Shown here piece after piece: positions 16,707 through 25,415 of a DNA stretch of 64,000 bases. A model generated the notes under the pieces. That model was given only the letters and a program-made list of their open reading frames with translations, was not told the origin of the DNA and searched no databases. Origin of the DNA: Streptococcus chenjunshii (GTDB lineage Bacteria; Bacillota; Bacilli; Lactobacillales; Streptococcaceae). The number at the start of each line of letters is the position of its first letter. Within the stretch, counting starts at the first letter, position 1. The DNA lies in NCBI RefSeq assembly GCF_003086355.1, contig NZ_CP031733.1:186001-250000 (forward strand), given 5' to 3'. Made by a program: the position numbers and the translations under genes.

Positions 16707-17450
16707 ATGCAGCAGTATTTTGTAAACGGAGAAGCCGGCCGCTTTGTCACGATTGAAGATGAGAACACACTCAAACATATGTTTTCTGTTATGCGTCTGC
16801 AGGCTAATGACCAGGTGGTTTTGGTCTTTGAAGATGGTATCAAACGTTTGGCTAAGGTAGCAGACAGTACTTCATATACCTTTGAAATCCTTGAAGAATT
16901 GCAGGACAATACAGAGCTGCCAGTCGATGTCACTATTGCTGCCGGCTTTCTCAAAGGAGATAAGCTAGAGTTTCTGACTCAGAAAACAAGTGAGCTGGGA
17001 GCTAGAGCAGTTTGGGGCTTTCCGGCAGATCGCTCAGTCGTTAAATGGTCAGGCAAGAAACTCATAAAAAAAACCGAGAAGTTAAAAAAGATCGCCCAAG
17101 GTGCTGCAGAACAGAGCAAGCGCAATCAGATTCCCCGTATTAGGCTGTTTGAAAAAAAGCAGGAATTTCTCAATTGCCTAAGTGAATTTGACAGGATTTT
17201 TATTGCTTATGAGGAGTCTGCCAAAACCGGAGAAAAAAAAGTGTTAGCGCGTGAGTTAGCGCTTCTTCCCAAAGGAAGCAAGATTCTTTTTGTCTTTGGA
17301 CCGGAGGGAGGCATTGCTCCTGAAGAAGTTAATCTTTTAGAAAAACAAGGCGGACTTAAAGTTGGTCTTGGGCCGCGGATCATGAGAGCCGAGACTGCTC
17401 CCTTATTTGCTTTGAGCAGCGTATCCTATGCTTTTGAATTAATGACATAG
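16707..17450 (+). CDS. rsmE: 16S rRNA m3U1498 methyltransferase RsmE
   Basis: A 247-residue SPOUT-fold methyltransferase for U1498 of 16S rRNA. Its C-terminal knot motifs FGPEGGIAPEEV and GLGPRIMRAETAP are clear, and the N-terminal PUA-like part begins QQYFVNGEAG. The ATG follows the prmA stop directly, so the two are co-translated. Confidence 0.95.
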   Translation: MQQYFVNGEAGRFVTIEDENTLKHMFSVMRLQANDQVVLVFEDGIKRLAKVADSTSYTFEILEELQDNTELPVDVTIAAGFLKGDKLEFLTQKTSELGARAVWGFPADRSVVKWSGKKLIKKTEKLKKIAQGAAEQSKRNQIPRIRLFEKKQEFLNCLSEFDRIFIAYEESAKTGEKKVLARELALLPKGSKILFVFGPEGGIAPEEVNLLEKQGGLKVGLGPRIMRAETAPLFALSSVSYAFELMT

Positions 17451-17528
17451 AGCCCCTGCACTGGTATGTGTTTATTATACCAGCAGCAAACTGTACTTTC
17501 GCCCCTTCATTCATTTTATAAAAAGCAG

Positions 17529-17556
17529 TTGACAGAAGCAGGCAAAATGTTATGCT
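17529..17556 (+). promoter_or_regulatory. Promoter of the LacI-type regulator
   Basis: TTGACA at 17529-17534, a 16-base spacer and TATGCT at 17551-17556, 34 bases before the regulator start. Confidence 0.6.
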
Positions 17557-17589
17557 AAAGAAAACAGAGGAACTTAGAAAGAAAAAATA

Positions 17590-18612
17590 ATGGCAACCAT
17601 CAAAGATGTCGCAAAATTAGCAGGAGTTTCAGCCTCAACCGCTTCGCGGGCTCTGCATGACAGCAGTATGATCAGCGAGGCTACCAAAGAGCGTGTCCGC
17701 CAAGCTATGGCCGAACTTGATTACTCTCCTAATTATTCTGCTCAAAATTTAGTTAACAGGCAGTCCAATACCATTGGTATCGTTTTGCCGGTTCGTGAAA
17801 GTCAGGAATCGCTGGGCAACAACCCTTTCTTTATGCAGATTATTCAAGGTATTTCCAGTGTTTGCAGTGAGAACAATTATATGGTCAGTTTAGCCAGCGG
17901 GCGTACAGACGAAGAACTGAAAAAAAATATCGAAACCTTAATTCGCAGCGGAAATATTCGCAGAATTATTTTCCTGTATTCTAAAAAAGGCGATCCTGTT
18001 TTTCAGTATGTTAAAAAGCAAAAAAACATAGCCTGTGTTGTTGTCGGTGAGGCCTATGAAAAATCGGCAGTTGGTATTCAGTACGTTGATAATAATAATA
18101 TTCAGGCAGGAAAGGATGCAGCTGATTTTTTAATTAACAAAGGCTATCGGAAAATTATTTTTGCATCTACGGATATGGATGAGCTTGTTCAGGCGCAGCG
18201 TTACCAAGGCTACTGCCAGAGTCTCGCAGAACATAGTTTAGAAGGGAAAAATCTGACTCTGTCACGTATTGACAGTCAGGGTAATACCCAGCATTTACAG
18301 GCTCTTCTGGCGGAGCATCCCGGGATTCAGGCATTTGTAGCCTGTGATGATATCATGGCGATCCGCTTGCAGCGCCTTTTCAAAGAAATGGGAGTATCTG
18401 CAGATGACTATGCTATCCTAGGTTTTAATAATTCCTGGGTGACAGAGATAGCCAGTCCTGCTTTGACTTCTGTTGATATTTTCCCCTATGAGTTGGGAGA
18501 AAAAGCTGCCGGTCAGCTGCTGCAAACAGCAAAACAGGATGGCCGATCAGCTGCTGTAATCATCCCGCATCGCATTATCGAAAGAGAATCAACACCTAAG
18601 CTGGAACAATAA
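17590..18612 (+). CDS. LacI/GalR-family regulator, MalR-like
   Basis: A 340-residue repressor. The N-terminal helix-turn-helix is canonical (TIKDVAKLAGVSASTASRAL) and is followed by a periplasmic-binding-protein-like sugar sensor. Next to it is a PTS EIICBA gene whose promoter carries a perfect LacI-type operator, so this protein is probably its regulator. The maltose link rests on similarity to MalR and on context. Its stop is embedded in a terminator hairpin. Confidence 0.85.
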   Translation: MATIKDVAKLAGVSASTASRALHDSSMISEATKERVRQAMAELDYSPNYSAQNLVNRQSNTIGIVLPVRESQESLGNNPFFMQIIQGISSVCSENNYMVSLASGRTDEELKKNIETLIRSGNIRRIIFLYSKKGDPVFQYVKKQKNIACVVVGEAYEKSAVGIQYVDNNNIQAGKDAADFLINKGYRKIIFASTDMDELVQAQRYQGYCQSLAEHSLEGKNLTLSRIDSQGNTQHLQALLAEHPGIQAFVACDDIMAIRLQRLFKEMGVSADDYAILGFNNSWVTEIASPALTSVDIFPYELGEKAAGQLLQTAKQDGRSAAVIIPHRIIERESTPKLEQ

Positions 18613-18627
18613 GGTTCCGGCTTTTTT
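18598..18627 (+). terminator. Terminator overlapping the regulator stop codon
   Basis: AGCTGGAAC and GTTCCGGCT pair around AATAAG and run into TTTTTT. Confidence 0.85.
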
Positions 18628-19134
18628 GAATGATTAAAAAAGCTGCTAAACTGTAAAGCCGATTTTTTTATTCCTGTTTCCTGCACAAAAAAGATTTACA
18701 CCTGTATTTTACCGTACGATAAGATATAAAGACGGCCAAAATATTATAGCAAAAATAAACCGATGAAAATAGAGTCGTTTCGAGAAAGTTTTACACCCTC
18801 AGAGCGGCCACACTGACATGTCGTCAATGCTTCCTCCAGATGTATCTCTTTTTCTTAAACCTTTAAATCCTGCTTCATTTATCAAGATATAAAAGCCGTT
18901 AAAAATGTAGAAGGAAAATGACGGTAAGCCAGAAATCTTTGATTTCAGCACCCTGCCAAGACGGTTAGAAGGGTAAAGTAAAATTTGAACTTCTAACCCT
19001 TTTTGTCATATTTTGCAAGACGCAGTTAGCCTAGTTTGTTAAGCAAAGCTCTGGTTCTGAAGTACCAGAGAGACTTTTTCAGGTTAGCTTAAAAAGAAAG
19101 TATGGCTGAGATTTAAGCCGATTTTAAATTTTTT
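18628..19134. other. Intergenic stretch with degenerate repeats and hairpins, no gene seen
   Basis: No open reading frame of note. Near 18716 and 18892 there are degenerate forms of the ACAAAGGCCGTT repeat seen intact near 29,233 and 29,349. Two terminator-like hairpins follow: GGTTAGAAG/CTTCTAACC with a T run (about 18963-19005) and CTCTGGT/ACCAGAG before ACTTTTT (about 19049-19076). The second could end a short transcript or act as a leader for the PTS gene. Confidence 0.5.
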
Positions 19135-19203
19135 TGAGAAAACGCTTTACAAAGTAAAAATAAGTGCTATAATAAAATTGTTCAAAACGCAAACGTTTGC
19201 GTA
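19135..19203 (+). promoter_or_regulatory. PTS gene promoter with LacI-type operator and possible cre
   Basis: TTTACA at 19146-19151, a 16-base spacer and TATAAT at 19168-19173 form the promoter. ACGCAAACGTTTGCGT at 19187-19202 is a perfect 16-bp palindrome of the MalR/LacI operator type lying just past the start site. GAAAACGCTTTACA around 19137-19151 resembles a catabolite-responsive element overlapping the -35. The arrangement predicts repression by the nearby LacI-family protein and by CcpA. Confidence 0.8.
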
Positions 19204-19225
19204 AATTTTAATTGGGAGGTTTCAC

Positions 19226-21409
19226 ATGAAAAAATCAATTAAACAATTTTTCAGTTTTGAATTCTGGCAAAAATTTGGAAAATGTTTGATGGTGGTTATT
19301 GCTGTCATGCCGGCAGCCGGACTGATGGTCAGTATCGGGAATTCTATTCCTTTGCTTAATCCAGATTCATCTGTATTGACAACAATCGGTACAGTTGTTG
19401 CGCAGATTGGCTGGGCCGTTATTGGCAATTTGCATTTGCTCTTTGCATTGGCAATTGGCGGCAGCTGGGCTAAGGAGCGTGCCGGCGGAGCCTTCGCGGC
19501 TGGTCTGTCTTTCTTGCTGATCAATCGGATTACCGGTGCCGTTTACGGTATCTCAAGTGAAATGCTGACTGATTCTGATGCGGTTGTTAAAAGTTTTCTA
19601 GGAACAAAAATGGTTGTTGCGGACTATTTTACCAGTGTACTTGAATACCCAGCTCTCAATATGGGCGTGTTTGTTGGTATTATTGCTGGTTTTGTCGGAG
19701 CTACAGCCTATAATAAGTACTACAATTACCGGAAACTCCCGGAGGTGCTTTCATTTTTTAACAGTAAACGTTTTGTGCCTTTTGTTGTTATTATACGTTC
19801 AGCTGCTGTAGCGCTTATTTTAGCTACCATCTGGCCTGTTATTCAGTCAGGAATCAATGGTTTTGGAATGTGGATTGCCAGTTCGCAGGATACAGCGCCG
19901 ATTTTAGCGCCATTTCTGTATGGAACATTAGAACGTCTCCTCCTGCCTTTCGGCCTGCACCATATGCTGACGATTCCTATGAACTATACCTCTTTAGGCG
20001 GGACCTATGAAGTGCTGACAGGATCTGGTGCTGGTTCACAAGTCTTTGGACAAGATCCGCTGTGGTTAGCTTGGGTAACGGACTTAATCAATCTTAAAGG
20101 AGCTGGCAGTACAGCTGCTTATAATGACTTATTTACCTCTATTACACCTGCTCGTTTTAAAGTCGGACAAATGATTGGAGCTACTGGTATTCTGATGGGC
20201 GTCGCCTTTGCGATGTATCGTAATGTTGATGCTGATAAGAAACGGAAATACAGGGCAATGTTTATCTCAGCGGCAGCGGCAGTTTTCTTAACCGGTGTTA
20301 CGGAGCCTTTAGAATATATGTTTATGTTTGCAGCACTGCCGCTTTATGTTGTTTATGCTCTGGTACAGGGTGCGGCTTTTGCTATGGCAGATATTGTCAA
20401 TCTGCGAGTTCATTCTTTTGGTAATATTGAATTACTGACCCGTACACCGATGGCGATTAAAGCAGGACTTGGCATGGATCTTATCAACTTTGTTTGGGTA
20501 TCGCTGCTCTTTGCGGTTCTGATGTATTTTATTGCTGATTTTATGATCAAAAAAATGAATCTGGCAACAGCTGGACGCCGCGGCAATTATGATTCCGACT
20601 TATTAGAAGATAATGCAGCTGCTCCGTCAGAAAGCAATCTGGCAGCTAATACACAGATTGTACAGATTATCAATCTCCTTGGCGGCCGTAATAATATTGA
20701 AGATGTTGATGCCTGCATGACCCGTCTGCGTGTGACCGTTAAAGATGCCGGTCAGGTTGGCGCTGAAGACTTGTGGAAAAAAGCAGGTGCCATGGGCTTA
20801 ATTATTAAAGGGAATGGTGTTCAGGCTGTTTACGGTCCTAAGGCTGATATCCTGAAGTCCGATATTCAGGATCTGTTGGATTCGGGTGCTGAAATTCCTC
20901 AGGCTGATTTGACGGACGAAAAACAAGTTCAGCAGCCAGCTGAATTTAAGGGCGTCACAGCGGATGTATACACTGTAGCGGATGGCCGTGTTTTATCAAT
21001 TACAGAAGTTAAGGACCCTGTTTTCTCGCAAAAAATGATGGGCGATGGCTTTGCTGTGGAACCGAGCGATGGGAAAATTTATGCTCCTGTTTCCGGTATA
21101 ATAACCAGTGTGTTTCCGACAAAGCATGCGCTTGGGCTCCTAACGGATGACGGGCTGGAAGTTCTGGTCCATGTTGGCCTAGATACGGTTGCTCTCAATG
21201 GAGTGCCTTTCTCTATTAAAGTATCGGAAGGACAGCGTGTTCAGGCTGGTGATTTACTGCTTGTTGCCGATTTAGAAGCTATTAAATCAGCAGCGCGGGA
21301 GAGAACGATTATTGTAGCCTTTACCAATACAGCAGAAATTAAAGCTGTGCACTTGCTTGAAACAGGGGAGGTCTCAGCTAAGAGCCTTGTGGCCAAAGTT
21401 GATCTTTAG
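19226..21409 (+). CDS. PTS glucose/maltose-type transporter EIICBA
   Basis: A 727-residue fused sugar permease. EIIC (about 1-440) is polytopic and holds GTLERLLLPFGLHH and the TEPLEYMFMF motif. EIIB (about 475-555) has phospho-acceptor Cys497 (DACMTRLR). EIIA (about 580-725) has His649 (HVGLDTV). It resembles the streptococcal PtsG/MalT protein, shown in S. mutans to take up maltose; the substrate here is inferred from that and from the MalR-like control. The EIIA domain might also serve the EIIA-less sucrose transporter downstream. Confidence 0.92.
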   Translation: MKKSIKQFFSFEFWQKFGKCLMVVIAVMPAAGLMVSIGNSIPLLNPDSSVLTTIGTVVAQIGWAVIGNLHLLFALAIGGSWAKERAGGAFAAGLSFLLINRITGAVYGISSEMLTDSDAVVKSFLGTKMVVADYFTSVLEYPALNMGVFVGIIAGFVGATAYNKYYNYRKLPEVLSFFNSKRFVPFVVIIRSAAVALILATIWPVIQSGINGFGMWIASSQDTAPILAPFLYGTLERLLLPFGLHHMLTIPMNYTSLGGTYEVLTGSGAGSQVFGQDPLWLAWVTDLINLKGAGSTAAYNDLFTSITPARFKVGQMIGATGILMGVAFAMYRNVDADKKRKYRAMFISAAAAVFLTGVTEPLEYMFMFAALPLYVVYALVQGAAFAMADIVNLRVHSFGNIELLTRTPMAIKAGLGMDLINFVWVSLLFAVLMYFIADFMIKKMNLATAGRRGNYDSDLLEDNAAAPSESNLAANTQIVQIINLLGGRNNIEDVDACMTRLRVTVKDAGQVGAEDLWKKAGAMGLIIKGNGVQAVYGPKADILKSDIQDLLDSGAEIPQADLTDEKQVQQPAEFKGVTADVYTVADGRVLSITEVKDPVFSQKMMGDGFAVEPSDGKIYAPVSGIITSVFPTKHALGLLTDDGLEVLVHVGLDTVALNGVPFSIKVSEGQRVQAGDLLLVADLEAIKSAARERTIIVAFTNTAEIKAVHLLETGEVSAKSLVAKVDL

Positions 21410-21630
21410 ATGATTCCTAGTTTTAATGCTTATTATCTGATGAAACAGTTTCTTCTTACTGTGTGCCAGCCTTAGTTCGGAGTTTAAGCTGAAATTAGTA
21501 AGATAAGAAGTTAAAACAATGGATTTAACATTTGGAGCTTATTCATACATATGGGGAAAGGAGCTAAGGCAGTTATTGGAAAGCTGTCCGTAGAAACAGA
21601 TTTGTCTTTCTCCGGTTTGAGAGGAAATAA

Positions 21631-22446
21631 ATGGCAAAATACTTAACTCTTAATGCGCATTCATGGCTGGAGGCGAATGCCTTAAAGAAGCTGTTCGATT
21701 TAGCAGAGCATATCTACAGTGAAAATTATGACCTTATCAGCTTGCAGGAGGTTAATCAGAGTTTAGAGGCCCCTTTGACTGAAAACGCTCCTGGTTACAG
21801 AAAGCTAACAGACAGTCCGCCGCTGCGCAAAGATAACTTTGCTCTGCAGCTGGTCAATTATCTAAGGAGTCAAGGCCGGTATTATTACTGGTCATGGGCT
21901 TATAACCATATTGGTTATGGCAAATATCAGGAAGGAGTTGCCGTCTTATCACGAAATCCGCTGACAGTTCAAGATATTCTGATATCAGCAGCAGCTGATG
22001 AGAAGGATTACCATACTAGGCGGGTTTTGCTTGCCCAGACACAGCTTTACAGCAGAAAGGTGACAGTTGCCTGCCTACATATGTCATGGTTTGGTAAGGG
22101 ATTTGAAGCTGAGTGGAAAAAACTGGAAGATGCTTTACTGACCTATCCGCAGCCGCTTGTTTTAATGGGAGATTTTAATAATCCAACCAATGCGCAAGGA
22201 TACCAGATGATTTTAAACAGCCCACTGCGGCTGCAGGACAGCCATAATGCTGCTGAATACTCAGCAGGCGGCCATACTATTATTGAAGATATTGACGGCT
22301 GGGAAGACAACCGGCAGGCTCTCAAGGTAGATCACATTTTTGCCAGCCGGGATATTCATTTTAAGACTTCGCAGATTGTCCTCGATGGAGGAAACTCTCC
22401 TATCGTGAGCGATCATTTCGGATTAGCCGCAGAAATTGAAATCTGA
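21631..22446 (+). CDS. Endonuclease/exonuclease/phosphatase (EEP) family protein
   Basis: A 271-residue cytoplasmic EEP-fold enzyme with the conserved active-site blocks: LNAHSW (first Asn), LQEVNQ (metal-binding Glu), GDFNNPTN (Asp/Asn pair) and VSDHFGLAAEI (catalytic Asp-His). The family hydrolyses phosphodiesters or phospholipids; the substrate is unknown. AGAGGAAATAA precedes the ATG. It sits after the PTS EIICBA gene, as I recall for S. mutans. Confidence 0.88.
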   Translation: MAKYLTLNAHSWLEANALKKLFDLAEHIYSENYDLISLQEVNQSLEAPLTENAPGYRKLTDSPPLRKDNFALQLVNYLRSQGRYYYWSWAYNHIGYGKYQEGVAVLSRNPLTVQDILISAAADEKDYHTRRVLLAQTQLYSRKVTVACLHMSWFGKGFEAEWKKLEDALLTYPQPLVLMGDFNNPTNAQGYQMILNSPLRLQDSHNAAEYSAGGHTIIEDIDGWEDNRQALKVDHIFASRDIHFKTSQIVLDGGNSPIVSDHFGLAAEIEI

Positions 22447-22489
22447 GCCTGTTTACATTCACCTATCTTTTTAAAAATAGCAGAAAAAA

Positions 22490-22690
22490 AGAGAGTGGGA
22501 CGAAAAATCAGTAAATTGTCATAAAATGATGCTTTCGATTTTGCAGCCCCACCTCTGCACAGTTGATTAGGCAGGTTGCTGTCCCTTTGCGCAGCAAGGG
22601 ATAAGAACGTCCAATCAACCACTGCGCCAAACGCATCTGTTTAAAGAAGTCAAGCGAGGCAGGGAATTTTTATCCCTGCCTCGTTTTTAT
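22490..22690 (+). repeat. Structured intergenic element ending in a strong terminator
   Basis: This gene-free stretch opens with GAGAGTGGGACG, a tag common in streptococcal intergenic repeats. It contains a long-range stem (GTTGATT with AATCAAC, about 22561-22619) and ends in an 11-bp perfect hairpin (CGAGGCAGGGA with its complement, 22655-22683) plus T run. It could be a dispersed repeat, a small RNA or only a terminator unit. The rest of 22447-22829 holds the promoter region of the next regulator and nothing else I can name. Confidence 0.5.
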
Positions 22691-22829
22691 TCTCACCCCC
22701 GTTTTTGAGGTGTTTCCTACTGTTCTAATAAAGAAACTTGATTTGAAAAAACGAGTTAACATTCCATGATATGTTATAATGACTATATTGATAACTTAAA
22801 AATATTATACGAAAGTTTAAGGATACAAC

Positions 22830-23825
22830 ATGAAAGAGAAATTAACGATAAGTGATATCGCAGAACTTGCAGGCGTAGCCAAAAGTACTGTATCACGTTA
22901 TTTAAATGGTGGAAGTGTTAAGAAAGAAACAGCAAATCGTATTCAAGCGATTATTTCCAAACATGGTTACGAGCCAAATTTATTTGCTCGACTAAATGCC
23001 AAAAGTAGCAAGATTATTGGTCTTGTGGTACCAGGGTTTAATTCAGTAACCACTCCTCGAATTGTTGAAGTGATTGTAGCTTACTTGAAAGAAAATTACT
23101 ATAATCCCTTAATCTTACACACAGATCATTCTACAGAAGAAGAAATTCGTAGCATTGAAAGACTTAGTAAAATGAACGTTGATGGCATTTTGGTCATTTC
23201 TACAGGGATTACCTCAGAGCACCAGAAAATTGTTGAAAGCATTTCGCAACCAGTCCTTTTTATTGGTCAAAAATATGATGGTCTTAAAACGGTCGTTAAC
23301 GATGATTACAATGCTGGTTATGCAATTGGGCAATTGATTGCAAAAAGTGGTGCTAAGTCAGTTCTTGGAGTATGGGTTGATGAGAATGATAAGGCGGTCG
23401 GTAAAGAACGAAAAAATGGTGTTGTTGATGGTCTAGCGTCAAGTGGTGTAACCAATGTTGAATTTGTTTTTTCTAGTTATTACTATGAGGAATCTGTCCA
23501 TATTCTTGAAAACTTTTTAGAAGAAGATAAATTACCAGATGCGATTATTTGTGCGACAGACCGCATCTCACAAAGTGTTTATAAATTATTTTTGCAATCT
23601 AAAAAAGTGATTGGTAAGGATGTGTCGGTTACTGGGTTTGGTGATTATGAAACGAGTGAACTTTTGAATCCACCATTAACAACAGTTAAATTTGATTGGT
23701 ATAATACGGGAAGAATCAGTGCGGAGACGATTTTGCAGATGATTCATGGTAAGCCAGTCAGTCAATTACAGATTATTCCATTTGAATTAATAAAACGCCA
23801 AAGTGTTGTCAATAAGAATAGTTGA
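22830..23825 (+). CDS. LacI-family sugar regulator of the sucrose locus (ScrR/SacR-like)
   Basis: A 331-residue LacI-type repressor with helix-turn-helix TISDIAELAGVAKSTVSRYL at about 5-25 and a sugar-binding C-terminal domain. It is followed by an EIIBC gene and a GH32 hydrolase, so sucrose or short beta-fructosides are the likely signals. The GGAACCGGTTCC palindrome in the next promoter is its probable target. Confidence 0.87.
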   Translation: MKEKLTISDIAELAGVAKSTVSRYLNGGSVKKETANRIQAIISKHGYEPNLFARLNAKSSKIIGLVVPGFNSVTTPRIVEVIVAYLKENYYNPLILHTDHSTEEEIRSIERLSKMNVDGILVISTGITSEHQKIVESISQPVLFIGQKYDGLKTVVNDDYNAGYAIGQLIAKSGAKSVLGVWVDENDKAVGKERKNGVVDGLASSGVTNVEFVFSSYYYEESVHILENFLEEDKLPDAIICATDRISQSVYKLFLQSKKVIGKDVSVTGFGDYETSELLNPPLTTVKFDWYNTGRISAETILQMIHGKPVSQLQIIPFELIKRQSVVNKNS

Positions 23826-23883
23826 TTTGAACTGTTCTTTTTAATAAAAAATGGAACCGTTTTTATTTTTTAGATAAAAACTA

Positions 23884-23941
23884 TTGACATTGAACAAAAA
23901 TAGCGCTATAATGTAGTCAATAAATAAAAGGAACCGGTTCC
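23884..23941 (+). promoter_or_regulatory. Promoter and operator of the sucrose PTS operon
   Basis: TTGACA at 23884-23889, a 17-base spacer and TATAAT at 23907-23912 form a near-consensus promoter. The 12-bp palindrome GGAACCGGTTCC at 23930-23941 lies downstream of the start site and would block transcription when bound. A related half (GGAACCGTTTTT, 23853-23864) lies upstream and may be a second site. Confidence 0.82.
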
Positions 23942-23959
23942 AAAATAAAAGGAGACATT

Positions 23960-25357
23960 ATGGCAGACTTAAACAAAATTAGTCAGGATATTGAAAAATA
24001 CGTTGGCGGTAGGAAAAATATTTCAGGTGTTGCTCACTGTGCGACTCGTCTGAGGATTGTTTTAAAAGATAACAGTTTAGCTGATCTTAAAAAACTTGAA
24101 AATGTTGATTTAGTTAAAGGAGCCTTTGTTGCTGGAGATCAAATCCAGTTGATTTTTGGACCTGGGCTAGTTAATGACGTGTACGAGGTTTTTTCAAAAT
24201 TTGTCGGTATAGCAGATATGACACTTAATGAGCTTAAACAAGAAAGTGCCAAAAAAGCGAATCCTGTTCAAGCAGTTATTAAATCTCTATCTGATGTATT
24301 TGTTGCGATTATTCCAGCAATCCTTGCAGCTGCACTTTTGATGGGTATTACTGGTGTTCTTAGTAATTACCCGATTGTTAAGGAAAATGAAACCTTATAT
24401 GCTATCAACAGACTAGCAAGTCTTGCATCTACAGGTATTTTTGCCATTTTGCCGATGGTAGTTTGTTATTCAGCGGTTAAACGCTACGGTGGTAATCCAG
24501 TTCTTGGTATGGTCGTTGGGGCTATCATGCTTGATTCTTCACTTGCAAATGCTTATTCAGCTGCATCTGGAAGTGTTCATGTTGAAGTGATTCATTTATT
24601 TGGCTTGCCAATCGAAATGGTTGGCTTCCAAGGTGGTATTTTAGTCGCTTTGATGATTGGTTTTGTTGTTGCTAAACTCGATATTTACTTCAATAAGATT
24701 GTACCAAACTCTGTTAAGCTTTTGCTTGCTCCTTTGTTCACTGTATTTCTTTCAACTTTGCTCTTGTTTACAGTTGTAGGACCTATCGGACGAGTCCTTT
24801 CACATGGTTTAACAACAGGATTGGTTTGGTCTGCTGAAAATCTAGGATTTGTTGGTTATGCTTTATTTGCTGGTGTTCAACAATTATTAGTTATTACAGG
24901 TCTTCACCACATTATTGGTGCCGCAGAAGCACAATTACTTGCTGATACAAAACATAATTTCATCAATCCATTGATGTCAGTTGCTTTGATTGGACAATCT
25001 GGTGCAGTTATTGGTTATTTGATTACTCATTGGAAAGATACTAAAGCTCGTGAACTTTGTTTGCCAAGTTTTGCATCAACATTGTTTGGTATCAGTGAAC
25101 CAGCTATTTTCGGTGTTAACCTTCGCTATCGTTACCCACTAGCTGCAGGATGTATCGGTGGTGCAGTTGCAGGCATTTACGTTTACTTTGCAAAATTAAC
25201 AGCGCTTGGTTTTGGTACAACAGTAGTACCAGGTATTACTATTTGTGATCCTGCTCATAATGGTTATTTAAATTATATTATTGCCCATTTAATTGGCTTT
25301 GGAGTTGGGCTAGCTGCTACAATTATCTTAAAACCATTTTCCAAAGAAGAGAACTAA
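23960..25357 (+). CDS. PTS sucrose/beta-fructoside-type EIIBC
   Basis: A 465-residue permease of the glucose-sucrose PTS superfamily. EIIB is N-terminal with phospho-acceptor Cys27 (AHCATRLR); EIIC (about 105-460) carries GLHHIIGAAEAQ and GISEPAIFGVNLRYRYP. There is no EIIA domain, so phosphate must come from an EIIA elsewhere. The GH32 hydrolase next door indicates sucrose or a related fructoside. Strong AAAGGAGA ribosome binding site. Confidence 0.88.
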   Translation: MADLNKISQDIEKYVGGRKNISGVAHCATRLRIVLKDNSLADLKKLENVDLVKGAFVAGDQIQLIFGPGLVNDVYEVFSKFVGIADMTLNELKQESAKKANPVQAVIKSLSDVFVAIIPAILAAALLMGITGVLSNYPIVKENETLYAINRLASLASTGIFAILPMVVCYSAVKRYGGNPVLGMVVGAIMLDSSLANAYSAASGSVHVEVIHLFGLPIEMVGFQGGILVALMIGFVVAKLDIYFNKIVPNSVKLLLAPLFTVFLSTLLLFTVVGPIGRVLSHGLTTGLVWSAENLGFVGYALFAGVQQLLVITGLHHIIGAAEAQLLADTKHNFINPLMSVALIGQSGAVIGYLITHWKDTKARELCLPSFASTLFGISEPAIFGVNLRYRYPLAAGCIGGAVAGIYVYFAKLTALGFGTTVVPGITICDPAHNGYLNYIIAHLIGFGVGLAATIILKPFSKEEN

Positions 25358-25373
25358 AAAAATAAAATCAAAG

Positions 25374-25402
25374 CCTCCTTACATTGTTTAGGGAGGCTAT
25401 AC
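25374..25402 (+). other. Intercistronic hairpin
   Basis: AGCCTCC and GGGAGGCT pair around TTACATTGTTTA between the EIIBC and GH32 genes. It has no T run, so it looks more like an mRNA processing or stability element than a terminator. Confidence 0.5.
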
Positions 25403-25415
25403 TATTGGAGGAAAC

